DNA of 64,000 nt, from NCBI RefSeq assembly GCF_000517085.1, contig NZ_KI912107.1:930398-994397 (forward strand), in the 5' to 3' direction. Below the pieces are notes generated by a model. The model ran no database searches. It was not told the DNA's origin and was given only the letters and a program-made list of their open reading frames with translations. This stretch comes from Saccharicrinis fermentans DSM 9555 = JCM 21142 (GTDB lineage Bacteria > Bacteroidota > Bacteroidia > Bacteroidales > Marinilabiliaceae). The position numbers and the translations under genes are program-made. This document shows positions 1 through 9,136 of the stretch, piece after piece (the first letter of the stretch is position 1; each line of letters opens with the position of its first letter).

Positions 1-2
1 GG

Positions 3-353
3 CTTGTGAAAAATGGAGATTATGATCAGCTTCGGGTATATCCAATGGATGTAAATTCAACAGTAGATGAGATTTCCAATACGGTGAATTGTGTAATCAC
101 TGTTCCTTCTGCAACCGATACAGGTGCTAACCCTAAAGACGATTTTCCGACTGAAATTAGAAATCAAGTTTCCTTGTCTTCTTTAGTGGGTTATGCCAAT
201 ATATCAACGGCAGCTACCATGTCGCCAATAGATAATGCACCTAAGTTGGGTGAAATGGGTGATTATAGTGTTTCTCCGTTGATGTATAAAGTAGTGGCAG
301 CTGATGGTACAGTGAAGGAATGGACACTGAATATTACTGAATTTAATAAGTAA
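3..353 (+). CDS. C-terminal part of a surface lipoprotein (partial)
   Basis: The reading frame is open to the left edge of the window (codon CTT at 3-5, no start needed), so this is the end of a longer gene. A GTG at 6 could be called as a start but is more likely internal. About 116 residues are visible. The end, with a pattern like VVAADGTVKEWTLNI, resembles the short Ig-like repeats (DUF5018 type) found in surface glycan-binding lipoproteins beside SusD, where 'xxAADGxxKxWTVxI' is common. No catalytic motif is visible. The likely role is extracellular glycan binding or spacing, but the family cannot be fixed from this fragment. It is followed by a hairpin at 369-403, so it probably ends an upstream operon. 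Confidence 0.6.
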   Translation, partial: LVKNGDYDQLRVYPMDVNSTVDEISNTVNCVITVPSATDTGANPKDDFPTEIRNQVSLSSLVGYANISTAATMSPIDNAPKLGEMGDYSVSPLMYKVVAADGTVKEWTLNITEFNK

Positions 354-368
354 TAATAGTTTGATTTT

Positions 369-403
369 ACCTGACCTATCCATTTAAAGTGGATGGGACA
401 GGT
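369..403 (+). terminator. hairpin after the partial lipoprotein gene
   Basis: ACCTGACCTATCCA pairs with TGGATGGGACAGGT across a 7-base loop, with one A-A mismatch and one G-U pair. Only a weak T-rich tail follows. It lies 16 bases after the stop codon, so a terminator is the simplest reading. Confidence 0.5.
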
Positions 404-454
404 TTAGTATCTGTTTTATACTTGGTAACACAAAGAAGAATCTTTTAGCCCGAA

Positions 455-500
455 TGTTGCATTATAATTTCAGAATAGATTTTCTAATGTGTTTTTTAGG
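455..500 (+). repeat. extragenic hairpin element, copy 1
   Basis: The TGCATTATAA...TTCTAATGTG segment around the shared core AGAATAGATTTTCTAATG closely resembles 56550-56590, where the arms form an 11-bp perfect palindrome. Here the arms pair imperfectly. It is followed by a T run, so it may be a terminator-like element shared by two surface-lipoprotein operons. Confidence 0.4.
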
Positions 501-584
501 TTTATACAACGAAAAGTAATGGTGCGGATATGATTCATACAGCTGTTAAAATATTAATCTTAAGATACATGAATAAGATTTTAT

Positions 585-1961
585 TTGTTACTCTTTTTTT
601 CATTTTTATCTGTTTTTTCACAGACTAGATTGGCCTCGGTTTTGTCTGACCATATGGTATTGCAGCAAAAATCAAATGTTGCGTTATGGGGTAAAGACAA
701 GCCCAATGTGAGAATCATTGTTAGATCAACATGGGGAAAAGATGCCTATTCCCTAAGCGATATGTATGGAAATTGGAAAGTAAATATTGAAACCATTGAA
801 GCAGGAGGACCTTATGAGATAGAAATAGTGGGTTCGGAAAGGATTGTATTACACGATGTTTTATTGGGTGAAGTTTGGATATGCTCAGGTCAGTCTAATA
901 TGAAAATGCCATTAATAGGTAATTATGGACAACCTGTTTTTGATAGTAATTTGGAAATATTAAATAGTACCAATAAGAATCTACGTTTTTTTGACGTAGC
1001 ATGCACAACAAGTTCGGTTCCTCTTGATGATTGTGAAGGAGAGTGGAAATTGTCTAATCCGAGAACGGCATCTAAGTTTAGTGCCGTGGCTTATTTTTAT
1101 GGAAAGATGCTTCAAAGTCAACTCGACGTACCTATTGGTCTTATTTGTAGTGCATGGGGTGGGACTCCTGCGCAAGCATGGACTCCTCGCTATGTAATTG
1201 ATGAAGGGTTTAAAGAGTTTGAAAATAGTATTGAAGATGTGAAGTCTTATTCGAGTAAGACGCCTACTCTATTGTATAATAGTATGATACATCCGCTGAT
1301 TAATTATACAATAAAAGGAGCTATATGGTATCAGGGAGAGGCAAATAGAAGTAACCCAGAGCAGTACTTACGTTTGTTTCCTGCGATGATTGAGAGTTGG
1401 AGAAAAGCTTGGAGGTTGGGAGATTTCCCATTTTATTTTGTACAGGTGGCTCCATTGGGATGGGGAGATGGTCAATGGCCATTGATAAGAGAGGCACAGT
1501 TGAAGAGTATGCTTGCGGTGCATAATTGCGGTATGGTAGTTACTCTTGATATTGGTGAGCCAACTTGTATTCACCCACCGCATAAGAAAGCGGTGGGCCA
1601 ACGTTTGGCACTTTGGGCACTGGCAAAGACCTATGGATATACTGAATTACAATATAGCGGACCTGTTTACCGATCCATGGAGATAAGGGGTAAAGAAGTC
1701 TTTTTAAATTTTGATTATGCACCCAATGGTGTAACAAGTATGTATAAGGAGTTAAAATATTTTGAAGTGGCTGGATTGGATAATATTTATCATCCGGCAG
1801 AGGCTCGTATTGACAAGGGGCAATTGAAGGTTTGGTGTGATGATGTGGAAGAACCTGTAAATGTTCGGTATGCTTGGTCTGATTATGTGGATGGCTGTCT
1901 TTTTAATACCGCCGGATTACCTGCGTCTTCTTTTAGAACCGATTCGTTCGGTGTAAAATAA
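585..1961 (+). CDS. SGNH/SASA-family carbohydrate esterase (sialate O-acetylesterase-like), frameshifted signal peptide
   Basis: The protein matches the SASA family (PF03629; secreted carbohydrate O-acetylesterases related to CE20). The nucleophile block GQSNM lies at residues 102-106 counted from the TTG at 585. A WYQGEANR block follows near residue 248, and an HPPHKKAVGQR block, which probably holds the catalytic His, lies near residue 330. The natural start appears to be ATG 569, which gives MNKILFVTL, but that frame stops after 19 codons. Removing one T from the seven-T run at 594-600 would join it to this frame and restore a standard signal peptide. As it stands only a TTG (585) or an internal ATG (653) can start the long frame. 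It sits ahead of a sulfatase in the same direction. The substrate is unknown, since carrageenan is not usually acetylated; a minor substituent is an inference. Confidence 0.75.
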   Translation: MLLFFSFLSVFSQTRLASVLSDHMVLQQKSNVALWGKDKPNVRIIVRSTWGKDAYSLSDMYGNWKVNIETIEAGGPYEIEIVGSERIVLHDVLLGEVWICSGQSNMKMPLIGNYGQPVFDSNLEILNSTNKNLRFFDVACTTSSVPLDDCEGEWKLSNPRTASKFSAVAYFYGKMLQSQLDVPIGLICSAWGGTPAQAWTPRYVIDEGFKEFENSIEDVKSYSSKTPTLLYNSMIHPLINYTIKGAIWYQGEANRSNPEQYLRLFPAMIESWRKAWRLGDFPFYFVQVAPLGWGDGQWPLIREAQLKSMLAVHNCGMVVTLDIGEPTCIHPPHKKAVGQRLALWALAKTYGYTELQYSGPVYRSMEIRGKEVFLNFDYAPNGVTSMYKELKYFEVAGLDNIYHPAEARIDKGQLKVWCDDVEEPVNVRYAWSDYVDGCLFNTAGLPASSFRTDSFGVK

Positions 1962-2021
1962 TCTTTACCTTAAGTCTGTATTGGTGATGAATTATAGTTT
2001 TTAATATCATAAAATATAAAA

Positions 2022-3473
2022 ATGAAATCTGTATTATTTAAATTGTTTTTGCTGTTACCGCTGTGTTTATGCTTTGCAAGCTGTCAGGACACTAAGCAGC
2101 AGATTAAAAAACCTAACATATTGTGGATTGTTGCGGAAGATTTGAGTCCATATATGGGATGTTATGGCGACAGTATTAATGAGGGGCATACCCCTGTAAT
2201 CGATAAGCTGGCAGCCAGTGGTACCTTGTTTACAAAAGCGTATGCTCCAGCTCCTGTTTGTTCACCTTGTCGTTCTGCTTTTATTACGGGTGTGTCTCAA
2301 ATAAAAACAGGAACCAATCATCATCGTTCCAGTCGCACAACAGATGGCGAAGTGGTACCAGAGGCTCTACGGATTAACTTACCAAACGGGATGAAGACCA
2401 TACCACAATTAATGAAAGACGCAGGGTATTTTACTTTCAATAGTGGTAAAGATGATTATAACTTTCACTATAATCGTTTGGATTTATATGATGTTGGTAG
2501 CGAAGATGATTACAAGCCCGGCATGAATGGATGGCAAGGCAATCATGCTAAAGCAATGATGTCGGTTACGGAAGGAGTTTGGAGTGCTCGTAAAGATAAA
2601 GATCAAGCATGGTTCGGACAGGTTCAGATTATGGGGGGTAAGGCTGATTATAAGTATGTGCGCGAAGGAGAACGTTTGGCGCCAGATGAGGTGCCATTGC
2701 CTCCTTATTTTCCTAATATTCCTTCGCAACGTAAGGCCTGGGCTGATCATTACAATGCCAACCGAGGTTCTGATGTGAGAATAGAATCCATATTAAAACA
2801 ATTGGAGCTGGATGGCGAGATGGAAAATACTATCATATTCTTTTTTTCTGATCATGGTAGTCCTACATCCTTGCATCATAAGCAATTTTGTTATGAAGAC
2901 GGTATGCATGTGCCACTAATAATCAAAGGAAAGGGTATTGAGGCAGGTGTCATTAGGGACGAATTAGTTTCTTTATTAGATGTGAGTGCAACCACATTGG
3001 CATTAGGAGGCGCAGAAATGCCAGCGTATTTAGATGGACAGAATTTATTGGATAAGAATTTTAAATCACCTGAGTATATTTTTGGAGCTCGTGATCGTTG
3101 TGATTTTACCATCGACCGTATTCGTACTGCTCGTTCAGAGAAGTATCGTTATATACGTAATTTTTTTCCGGAAAGGCCTTTAATGCAACCTGGATATCGC
3201 GATCTGAAACCCATTGTAACGGATTTGAAAAATGCATATAAGAATGGAGAATTGACTCCTTATCAGGAAAAATTTTGGTTTGGTGTTCGTCCGGAAGAAG
3301 AGCTGTATGATATTGCAGCCGATCCTTTTGAAATGCATAATCTGGCATTGGATTCAGCTTACCAGGATGTTCTAAAACAACATCGTATAGCTTTAAATAA
3401 TTGGTTGAAAGAATGTGGTGATAATGGAGATCAAGAAAATGCCGTTCAGTTGAAAGCTACCTATGATTTGTAG
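2022..3473 (+). CDS. S1 family sulfatase, lipoprotein, probably shortened by an in-frame TAG
   Basis: This is a formylglycine-dependent sulfatase of the alkaline phosphatase superfamily. A lipoprotein signal ends at Cys21. A metal-binding stretch (ILWIVAEDLS) lies at 33-42, the formylglycine motif C-S-P-C-R is at 80-84, and a second metal block SDHGSP is in the middle. The layout recalls the sulfamidase-like group (S1_8), but the subfamily is not certain. After the TAG at 3471-3473 the same frame continues for 21 more sense codons (beginning KDRPQF, ending HQFMNK) to a TAA at 3537-3539. The missing tail therefore looks like real protein and TAG may have replaced TGG. The catalytic core is upstream of the stop, so activity may survive. 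The expected location is periplasmic or outer-membrane anchored, removing sulfate from imported galactan fragments. Confidence 0.85.
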   Translation: MKSVLFKLFLLLPLCLCFASCQDTKQQIKKPNILWIVAEDLSPYMGCYGDSINEGHTPVIDKLAASGTLFTKAYAPAPVCSPCRSAFITGVSQIKTGTNHHRSSRTTDGEVVPEALRINLPNGMKTIPQLMKDAGYFTFNSGKDDYNFHYNRLDLYDVGSEDDYKPGMNGWQGNHAKAMMSVTEGVWSARKDKDQAWFGQVQIMGGKADYKYVREGERLAPDEVPLPPYFPNIPSQRKAWADHYNANRGSDVRIESILKQLELDGEMENTIIFFFSDHGSPTSLHHKQFCYEDGMHVPLIIKGKGIEAGVIRDELVSLLDVSATTLALGGAEMPAYLDGQNLLDKNFKSPEYIFGARDRCDFTIDRIRTARSEKYRYIRNFFPERPLMQPGYRDLKPIVTDLKNAYKNGELTPYQEKFWFGVRPEEELYDIAADPFEMHNLALDSAYQDVLKQHRIALNNWLKECGDNGDQENAVQLKATYDL

Positions 3474-3640
3474 AAAGATCGACCACAGTTTAAAAATGCT
3501 GATGTTAATCCGGAGTATCATCAGTTTATGAATAAATAAAGAAATGATTAAGAATGTGGTTGACTAATTCTGTGCATTGCTAAAGTATATATGTTTAGGT
3601 TGGCAGAGTGATTTGAAATTTTAAGTAAGCGATATTTATC

Positions 3641-3730
3641 ATTATGAAACGTGCCTTGATAAAGTATTTCATACACAGGAGTATGATTAATATCGGCGAG
3701 TTCCATATGACTATTGAAAGAAAAATATGA
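3641..3730 (+). promoter_or_regulatory. repeated structured 5' leader, copy A (before GH2 operon)
   Basis: TATGAAAC (3643-3650), an internal GT/GA mismatch, and GCC pair with GGC-GA-GTTCCATA downstream. Between them CATAC (3670-3674) pairs with GTATG (3681-3685) around an AGGA-containing loop. A 15-codon ORF runs from ATG 3683 to TGA 3730 (MINIGEFHMTIERKI), and its stop overlaps the GH2 start at 3727 as ATGA. It shares sequence and layout with copies at 15961, 24861, 29575 and 56881. Confidence 0.75.
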
Positions 3731-6186
3731 ACATGAAACAATATTTATTTATGCTTGCCATAATGCTTGGCACAAGCCTGATGGCGCGCGACAAGGTTCC
3801 TTTCGATTCTAATTGGAAATTTGCCCGTTTTGGTTCCATGCCGGATGGTTCGTTTAAAAGAGAACACAAGGATATTGATGAAATAGATTATGATGACTCT
3901 TCGTGGCGTGTGTTGGATGTACCTCATGATTGGGGTATTGAAGGACCTTTCCGTTCCGACCTGCCTAACCAAACGGGTAAACTGCCTTGGGCTGGTATTG
4001 GTTGGTATCGCAAAGTGTTTGAATCCCCGGAATCTGATCAGGGTAAACGTGTTTTTGTGGAGTTTGATGGTGCTATGTCGGGTACGCAAATTTGGCTCAA
4101 TGGATGTTATGTTGGTGAATGGCCGTATGGTTATACATCTTTTCAAATGGAGCTTACAAAATACCTTAAGGTGGGACAGAAGAATACCATAGCTGTGCGT
4201 CTTGATAATAAGGAGCATTCATCTCGTTGGTATCCGGGAGGCGGGATATATCGCCATGTACGCTTGGTGAAAACAAACCCTATAAAAATTGAACATTGGG
4301 GTGTGTTTGTGACCACTCCTGATGTTTCAAAGGAAAAAGCGACCGTAAATATTTCCACCGAGATTGATGGAGACACCGAGGGATTGGTTATTCACCAGGA
4401 AATTTTTGTCCCAGGTGACCCCCTTATTAAAGTTGCTGAGAAAAAATCTTTCAAGGGAGAGCTTTGTTCTGTAGACATCATAAAACCCAAACTTTGGGAT
4501 CTTAACAACCCTAATTTATATGTGCTTAAAACATCATTGATAAAAGATGGGGAAGTGATAGATGAGCTAGACAATACATTCGGGGTTCGATCAATAGCGT
4601 ATACTGCACAAGGTTTTTATTTGAATGGCGAGAAGGTGCGCATGAATGGGGTTTGCATGCATCACGACTTGGGGCCCTTGGGCACAGCCGTCAATGTTCG
4701 TGCTATGGAACGTCAAATTGAAATACTAAAAAGTTTTGGAACAAATGCTATTCGTACTGCGCATAATCCTCCTGCACCTGAGTTTCTTGATTTGTGCGAT
4801 CGTATGGGTATACTTGTTCAAGTAGAGTCCTTTGATGTTTGGCAAAAACAAAAAGTGGAGAATGACTATTCTACTCTGTTCGGAGCATGGCATGAACGCG
4901 ATCTAAGAGCCATGGTACGACGCGATCGTAATCATCCCAGTGTAGTGATGTGGAGTACTGGTAATGAAATGATTGAATTGCGTAGTGGTAATGATGCACC
5001 TATGGCTGTAAGGTTGGCTGATATTATTCGTTCTGAAGATGCAACACGACCTACTACTTTTGGTTGTAGTCGTCCCGAAGCTATTTCTAATGGCTTTGAA
5101 CACACAGCGGATGTATTTGGCCTGAATTATAAACCACATTTATACCAGGAACTTCGCGATGCTAAACCAGATCTTCCTATTTATGGTAGTGAAACGGCTT
5201 CGACAGTTAGTTCAAGAGGTGAATATTTCTTTCCTGTTTCTGAGGATAAAAGAAAAGGCTCCGGCGGATATTTCCAGGTGAGCAGTTATGACTTTTCCGC
5301 ACCAAACTGGGCTTACCGACCAGAAGTAGAATGGGAGTCATTAGACAAAAATCCATGGGTTTTGGGTGAGTTTGTATGGACGGGTTTTGATTATATTGGG
5401 GAGCCTACTCCTTATAATAAAGACAAGACAAATCTTCTGAATTTTAGCGATCCAGCCGAAAAAGCAAAAATGGAAGCTGAATTGAAAAAAATGGGAAACC
5501 AAATTCCTCCGCGAAGTTCGTATTTTGGTATAGTAGACCTGTGTGGTTTTCCTAAAGATCGATATTATTTGTATCAATCGCGGTGGTTGCCTGATGTACC
5601 AATGGTACATATCTTACCCCATTGGAATTGGCCCGAGAGAGTAGGTAAAGTGACGCCTGTTTTTGTGTATACTTCTGGTGACGAGGCAGAATTGTTTCTC
5701 AATGGAAAATCCTTGGGGCGTAAAAAGAAAGCTAATTTTGAGTATCGTTTGCGTTGGGATGATGTCATTTATCAACCAGGGGAGCTTGAAGTGGTTGCTT
5801 ACAAAGGTGGTAAGCTGTGGGCGAAGAGTAAGGTTCAAACAACCCAAGATGCCGCTAAGCTTTCTCTTGAAGCAGATAGAACAATGATAGCTGCCGATGG
5901 ACAAGACTTGTCTTTTGTTACAGTAAGGGTATTGGATAAATCGGGTTTAATGGTTCCAAGAACGCATAACTCGGTTAAATACACCCTATCTGGACCAGGT
6001 GAAATTATCGCTGTGGGTAATGGAAATCCTACCAGTCACGAATCATTTCAGGCAACTCAACGAAAGGTTTTTAATGGTATGGCATTGGTTGTTATACGTT
6101 CAAAGAAAGGTGAATCGGGTAAAATAAAGTTGATCGCAGAATCTGATGGTTTAAGAAAAGCTGAACGAATAATCAGAGCAAAATAG
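3727..6186 (+). CDS. GH2 family glycoside hydrolase (beta-galactosidase-like, DUF4982 type)
   Basis: This 819-residue protein has an N-terminal signal peptide (about 1-20) and the usual GH2 order: sugar-binding jelly roll (about 25-185, with RWYPGGGIYRHV), Ig-like domain (190-290), and TIM barrel (290-590). A DUF4982 domain (about 610-710, HILPHWNWPE and FLNGKSLG) and a GH2 C-terminal Ig-like domain (about 715-819) follow. The acid/base is Glu414 in STGNEM; the probable nucleophile is Glu489 in YGSETAS. The block normally reading MDEAFDxW is altered to VESFDVW. It should release terminal beta-linked galactose or a modified galactose from galactan oligosaccharides in the periplasm. It opens a five-gene operon with two sulfatases, a GH82-like protein and a second GH2. 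ATG 3727 overlaps the leader ORF stop; ATG 3733 is an alternative start. Confidence 0.9.
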   Translation: MNMKQYLFMLAIMLGTSLMARDKVPFDSNWKFARFGSMPDGSFKREHKDIDEIDYDDSSWRVLDVPHDWGIEGPFRSDLPNQTGKLPWAGIGWYRKVFESPESDQGKRVFVEFDGAMSGTQIWLNGCYVGEWPYGYTSFQMELTKYLKVGQKNTIAVRLDNKEHSSRWYPGGGIYRHVRLVKTNPIKIEHWGVFVTTPDVSKEKATVNISTEIDGDTEGLVIHQEIFVPGDPLIKVAEKKSFKGELCSVDIIKPKLWDLNNPNLYVLKTSLIKDGEVIDELDNTFGVRSIAYTAQGFYLNGEKVRMNGVCMHHDLGPLGTAVNVRAMERQIEILKSFGTNAIRTAHNPPAPEFLDLCDRMGILVQVESFDVWQKQKVENDYSTLFGAWHERDLRAMVRRDRNHPSVVMWSTGNEMIELRSGNDAPMAVRLADIIRSEDATRPTTFGCSRPEAISNGFEHTADVFGLNYKPHLYQELRDAKPDLPIYGSETASTVSSRGEYFFPVSEDKRKGSGGYFQVSSYDFSAPNWAYRPEVEWESLDKNPWVLGEFVWTGFDYIGEPTPYNKDKTNLLNFSDPAEKAKMEAELKKMGNQIPPRSSYFGIVDLCGFPKDRYYLYQSRWLPDVPMVHILPHWNWPERVGKVTPVFVYTSGDEAELFLNGKSLGRKKKANFEYRLRWDDVIYQPGELEVVAYKGGKLWAKSKVQTTQDAAKLSLEADRTMIAADGQDLSFVTVRVLDKSGLMVPRTHNSVKYTLSGPGEIIAVGNGNPTSHESFQATQRKVFNGMALVVIRSKKGESGKIKLIAESDGLRKAERIIRAK

Positions 6187-6259
6187 CTAGAGGTATTGGA
6201 TGTTACATGATAATGTGCACCATAAGGCTGTTGAGGATTATTTATTAAAACGATTTTTT

Positions 6260-7708
6260 ATGAAAAAGTATATGTATATTCTTGCTTTATTTTTCGCCTG
6301 TAGCTCCATATATGCCAGGAAAAAGCAGCCTAACTTACTTATCATTCATACCGATGAGCATAGTTTTAGAACCCTGAGCTGTTACCAAAAATTGATGCCA
6401 GAAAATCAGGCTTTTGTATGGGGAAAGGGAAATAATGTTCAAACTCCATATATTGACAGAATTGCTAATGAGGGGGCCATATGTATGAATTATTACGCCT
6501 CTTCTCCGGTTTGTACGCCATCACGTGCATCATTGGTCACAGGTTTATATCCTCAGGCAACAGGAGCTCCTAAAAATGGAATGAGTATTCGCCAAGATGT
6601 TCAAACATTTGCTCAAGTATTGTCTGAAGCGGGTTATGCAACATCTTATGTGGGTAAGTGGCATCTTGATGGTCATCGTAAGTATAAATTTGATATAGCG
6701 TATAATGCAGGTTTTGATGATAATAGGTATATGATGACTGGAGGTCATGCGCCTTATTTTCAGATTAATAATGAGGTAATAATTGCTTTAGGACAACGCC
6801 AAGCTCAAAGAATGCAGAGTAATGGAGAACAAGATATTACGTATGTAACCGATTTCTTTACTGACAAAACATTGGAAATACTGGAGCGAGATAAGGATAA
6901 ACCTTTTTGTGTAATGTTATCTATTCCGGATCCGCATACCCCAGATGTTGCCCGTGAACCTTATGTTAGTATGTATAAAGAGATGCCCGTTCGTGCACCT
7001 TTTACCATGTCGCCGGAGTATACAGAAAAAAAACCACAATGGGGTAGAGGGGGACGTGATGATAAAAATGAAGTTAAACAGTTTAATCCGGATGCACTTC
7101 GTAATTATTTTGGTATGGTAAAGTGTATTGATGATAACGTGGGACGTATTCTTAAATTTTTGGATGATAATGATTTAACAGATAATACCATTGTTGTTTT
7201 TACTGCCGATCATGGAGATATGTTTTTTGAACATAATCGACTCAACAAGGGCGTGCCTTACGAAGCTTCATCTCGTATTCCATTTGTCATAAGGTATCCC
7301 CGCGAAATTGTGCCTGGTAAGGTTATCCGTAAAGCTTATACAAATGTAGACTTTGCACCAACCATCTTGAGTTTAATGCATGTAAATAACTCTTTGAAAT
7401 GTCATGGTACGGATACTTCGACAGACTTTTTGAGCAATGATAGAGAAGTGTCTGGTGAACGTATTACATATTTTGCAAAAAATGGTGGTTGGTGGGTATG
7501 CGCGGTGAATCGTCATTACAAATTGATACTTGACAAAAAAGAGAAACCATGGTTGATCGATTTAGATAAGGATCCATTTGAAACCACAAATTATTATTAT
7601 CATTCAGATTATAAGGATATTGCAAAGTTATTTCAAAAAGAGTTGTATGTTTTGATGAAGAAATTTGATGAGCCCGGATTAAAAACACAGCCTTATATAA
7701 CAGAGTAA
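6260..7708 (+). CDS. S1 family sulfatase
   Basis: I start at ATG 6260 (MKKYMYILALFF...) rather than the upstream ATG at 6200, because only the downstream start gives a clean export signal. The product is 482 residues. A metal-binding segment (LLIIHTDEHS) follows the signal, the formylglycine motif C-T-P-S-R begins at Cys85, GKWHLDG follows, and TADHGD supplies the second metal cluster. LIDLDKDPFE near the end is typical of the sulfatase C-terminal subdomain. TDEHS replaces the more common ADD at the metal site; its last Asp/Glu pattern still offers ligands. It is third-party independent of the ATP pool and needs a maturase to convert Cys85, which is not encoded here. It lies between GH2 and the GH82-like gene, so a role in desulfating carrageenan fragments is inferred. 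The exact sulfate position is unknown. Confidence 0.88.
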   Translation: MKKYMYILALFFACSSIYARKKQPNLLIIHTDEHSFRTLSCYQKLMPENQAFVWGKGNNVQTPYIDRIANEGAICMNYYASSPVCTPSRASLVTGLYPQATGAPKNGMSIRQDVQTFAQVLSEAGYATSYVGKWHLDGHRKYKFDIAYNAGFDDNRYMMTGGHAPYFQINNEVIIALGQRQAQRMQSNGEQDITYVTDFFTDKTLEILERDKDKPFCVMLSIPDPHTPDVAREPYVSMYKEMPVRAPFTMSPEYTEKKPQWGRGGRDDKNEVKQFNPDALRNYFGMVKCIDDNVGRILKFLDDNDLTDNTIVVFTADHGDMFFEHNRLNKGVPYEASSRIPFVIRYPREIVPGKVIRKAYTNVDFAPTILSLMHVNNSLKCHGTDTSTDFLSNDREVSGERITYFAKNGGWWVCAVNRHYKLILDKKEKPWLIDLDKDPFETTNYYYHSDYKDIAKLFQKELYVLMKKFDEPGLKTQPYITE

Positions 7709-7760
7709 AGGAGATCGTGAAAAATGTAGGCATAGGTATGTTAGAATGTATCTAATAAAA

Positions 7761-7783
7761 CATAGAACTATGATCGTCTTGGC
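7761..7783 (+). repeat. possible decayed fragment of the leader repeat
   Basis: CATAGAACTATG (a hairpin) followed by ATCGTCTTGGC resembles the inner hairpin and the start of the 3' strand of the leader copies (compare 24896-24918 and 56914-56937). The 5' strand and the rest are absent. The short match could be chance. Confidence 0.25.
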
Positions 7784-7809
7784 ACATTAAAACTTAAAAA
7801 AATATCAAA

Positions 7810-9087
7810 ATGAATTTCATATTCAATTATTTTAAAGCTAAATACATTTGTTCTGCGCGTCTTTGTGCAGTGTGTTTTTTAAATTATATACTTTTAGTTG
7901 GTATAACAGCGCAAAACACAAAAGAATCTGATTTTTATACCGAGACGAACCACCTGGGTGTAGTAAAAAACTTTGTGAATGACTATGGTGGTAATGGAAA
8001 CGATGCCTTAGATGATAGTGAAAAGCTTCAAGAGGCCATTGATGAACTCTCATCTTTAAAAAATGGAGGAAAAATAATTTTTCCTTCAGGAACTTATTAT
8101 TTGGCTGAAATTCAGCTGCGATCTAACGTTCATCTTGTGATTGATAGAGAAACAACAATAATCCCTGTTCAACGTCAAAATCAAAAAAATTATAAAATTT
8201 TTCAGCTTGATGGACAAAATGAAATTATAAAGAATGTTAGTATTCGTGGAGTGGGAGGCGCATTTAAAGTAGATTTAAGAAATCTAAAGAATAAAAATGT
8301 TGGCGTCTTTTCCTGTGGTAATGTTGAAAATTTTCTTATCGCAAATTTTCATGTACTGGATGATTACACTAAGTTTTCAGCAGTAACTTTTGGTGTTTCA
8401 GCGTTTAAAGGTGGGTATAACTATGCTTCCAGGGGCGTTATAAAAAATGCGAGTATAAAGAATGCTAATTATGGATATGGTCTTATTCAAACCCAAGCTG
8501 CACGTGATATATTGTTTGAAAATATTTCTGGATCAGGAGGTGTTACCTTGCGGTTTGAAACAGGATATGATAAGATGAATAAACTACAGGTAGGGGGTGT
8601 TTTTAATATGGTGGCCAGAAATGTTTCTTGTGAAAATGGGAATGCTGCTTTAATGATATCTCCTCATTCGATGCATAATGGAAGCGTTAATGTGGATGGA
8701 GTATATGCTAAAAACTGTGGTTTTGCTGTGCGGATAGAAAAAGGTTATGTTAAAAAAGGATTGAAGTCTTTAAATCTTGTGCCAGGTATATATGAGCCTT
8801 CTGAAGTAAAAAATGTGACTGCAATTTATGGTAATTCAGCTCAACTTAAATCAAAGCATTTTAAATATATGCGATGTCATTTAAGAAATCTAATTACCGT
8901 GGATGCCAATCACACTCTCGAAAAAATATATAGCGGACCGTCTATTGCCGCTGTTTTGAATGGAGCAGAAGGTGAAGGTAAAGGAAAGTTTTTAGTAAAA
9001 GTTAGTAATGTTTCTTCCTCGGGATTTACCGAAGACCAAAAAGATATTTTGTATGAAGAGGATACATACCTTTGTTCTGAAAATTAA
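7810..9087 (+). CDS. right-handed beta-helix enzyme, GH82-like (iota-carrageenase type)
   Basis: The protein has 425 residues and an N-terminal hydrophobic export signal (about 15-35). A pectate-lyase-3-like start (VVKNFVNDYGGNGND, LDDSEKLQEAID, GGKIIFPSGTYYL) leads into repeating beta-helix coils to about residue 400. The GH82 enzyme of Alteromonas fortis is, from memory, built on Gln222, Glu245, Asp247 and His281. This protein has Gln227, Glu250 and His286 with exactly the same spacing (23 and 36), but Gly252 stands where Asp247 would be; Asp254 is nearby. This fits a divergent GH82 cleaving iota-carrageenan or a relative, with a changed base. A GH28-like or other beta-helix hydrolase remains possible. 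Its place between two sulfatases in a GH2 operon supports a galactan substrate. Confidence 0.6.
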   Translation: MNFIFNYFKAKYICSARLCAVCFLNYILLVGITAQNTKESDFYTETNHLGVVKNFVNDYGGNGNDALDDSEKLQEAIDELSSLKNGGKIIFPSGTYYLAEIQLRSNVHLVIDRETTIIPVQRQNQKNYKIFQLDGQNEIIKNVSIRGVGGAFKVDLRNLKNKNVGVFSCGNVENFLIANFHVLDDYTKFSAVTFGVSAFKGGYNYASRGVIKNASIKNANYGYGLIQTQAARDILFENISGSGGVTLRFETGYDKMNKLQVGGVFNMVARNVSCENGNAALMISPHSMHNGSVNVDGVYAKNCGFAVRIEKGYVKKGLKSLNLVPGIYEPSEVKNVTAIYGNSAQLKSKHFKYMRCHLRNLITVDANHTLEKIYSGPSIAAVLNGAEGEGKGKFLVKVSNVSSSGFTEDQKDILYEEDTYLCSEN

Positions 9088-9136
9088 AAAGCAATGGTAA
9101 GTGAGCTTCTTTTTTTTAACTATAAATTATATAAAA

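Noticed and set aside
3745-4218. 157-codon frame on the minus strand
   Set aside because: It lies wholly inside the GH2 gene and is a shadow of its codon use.
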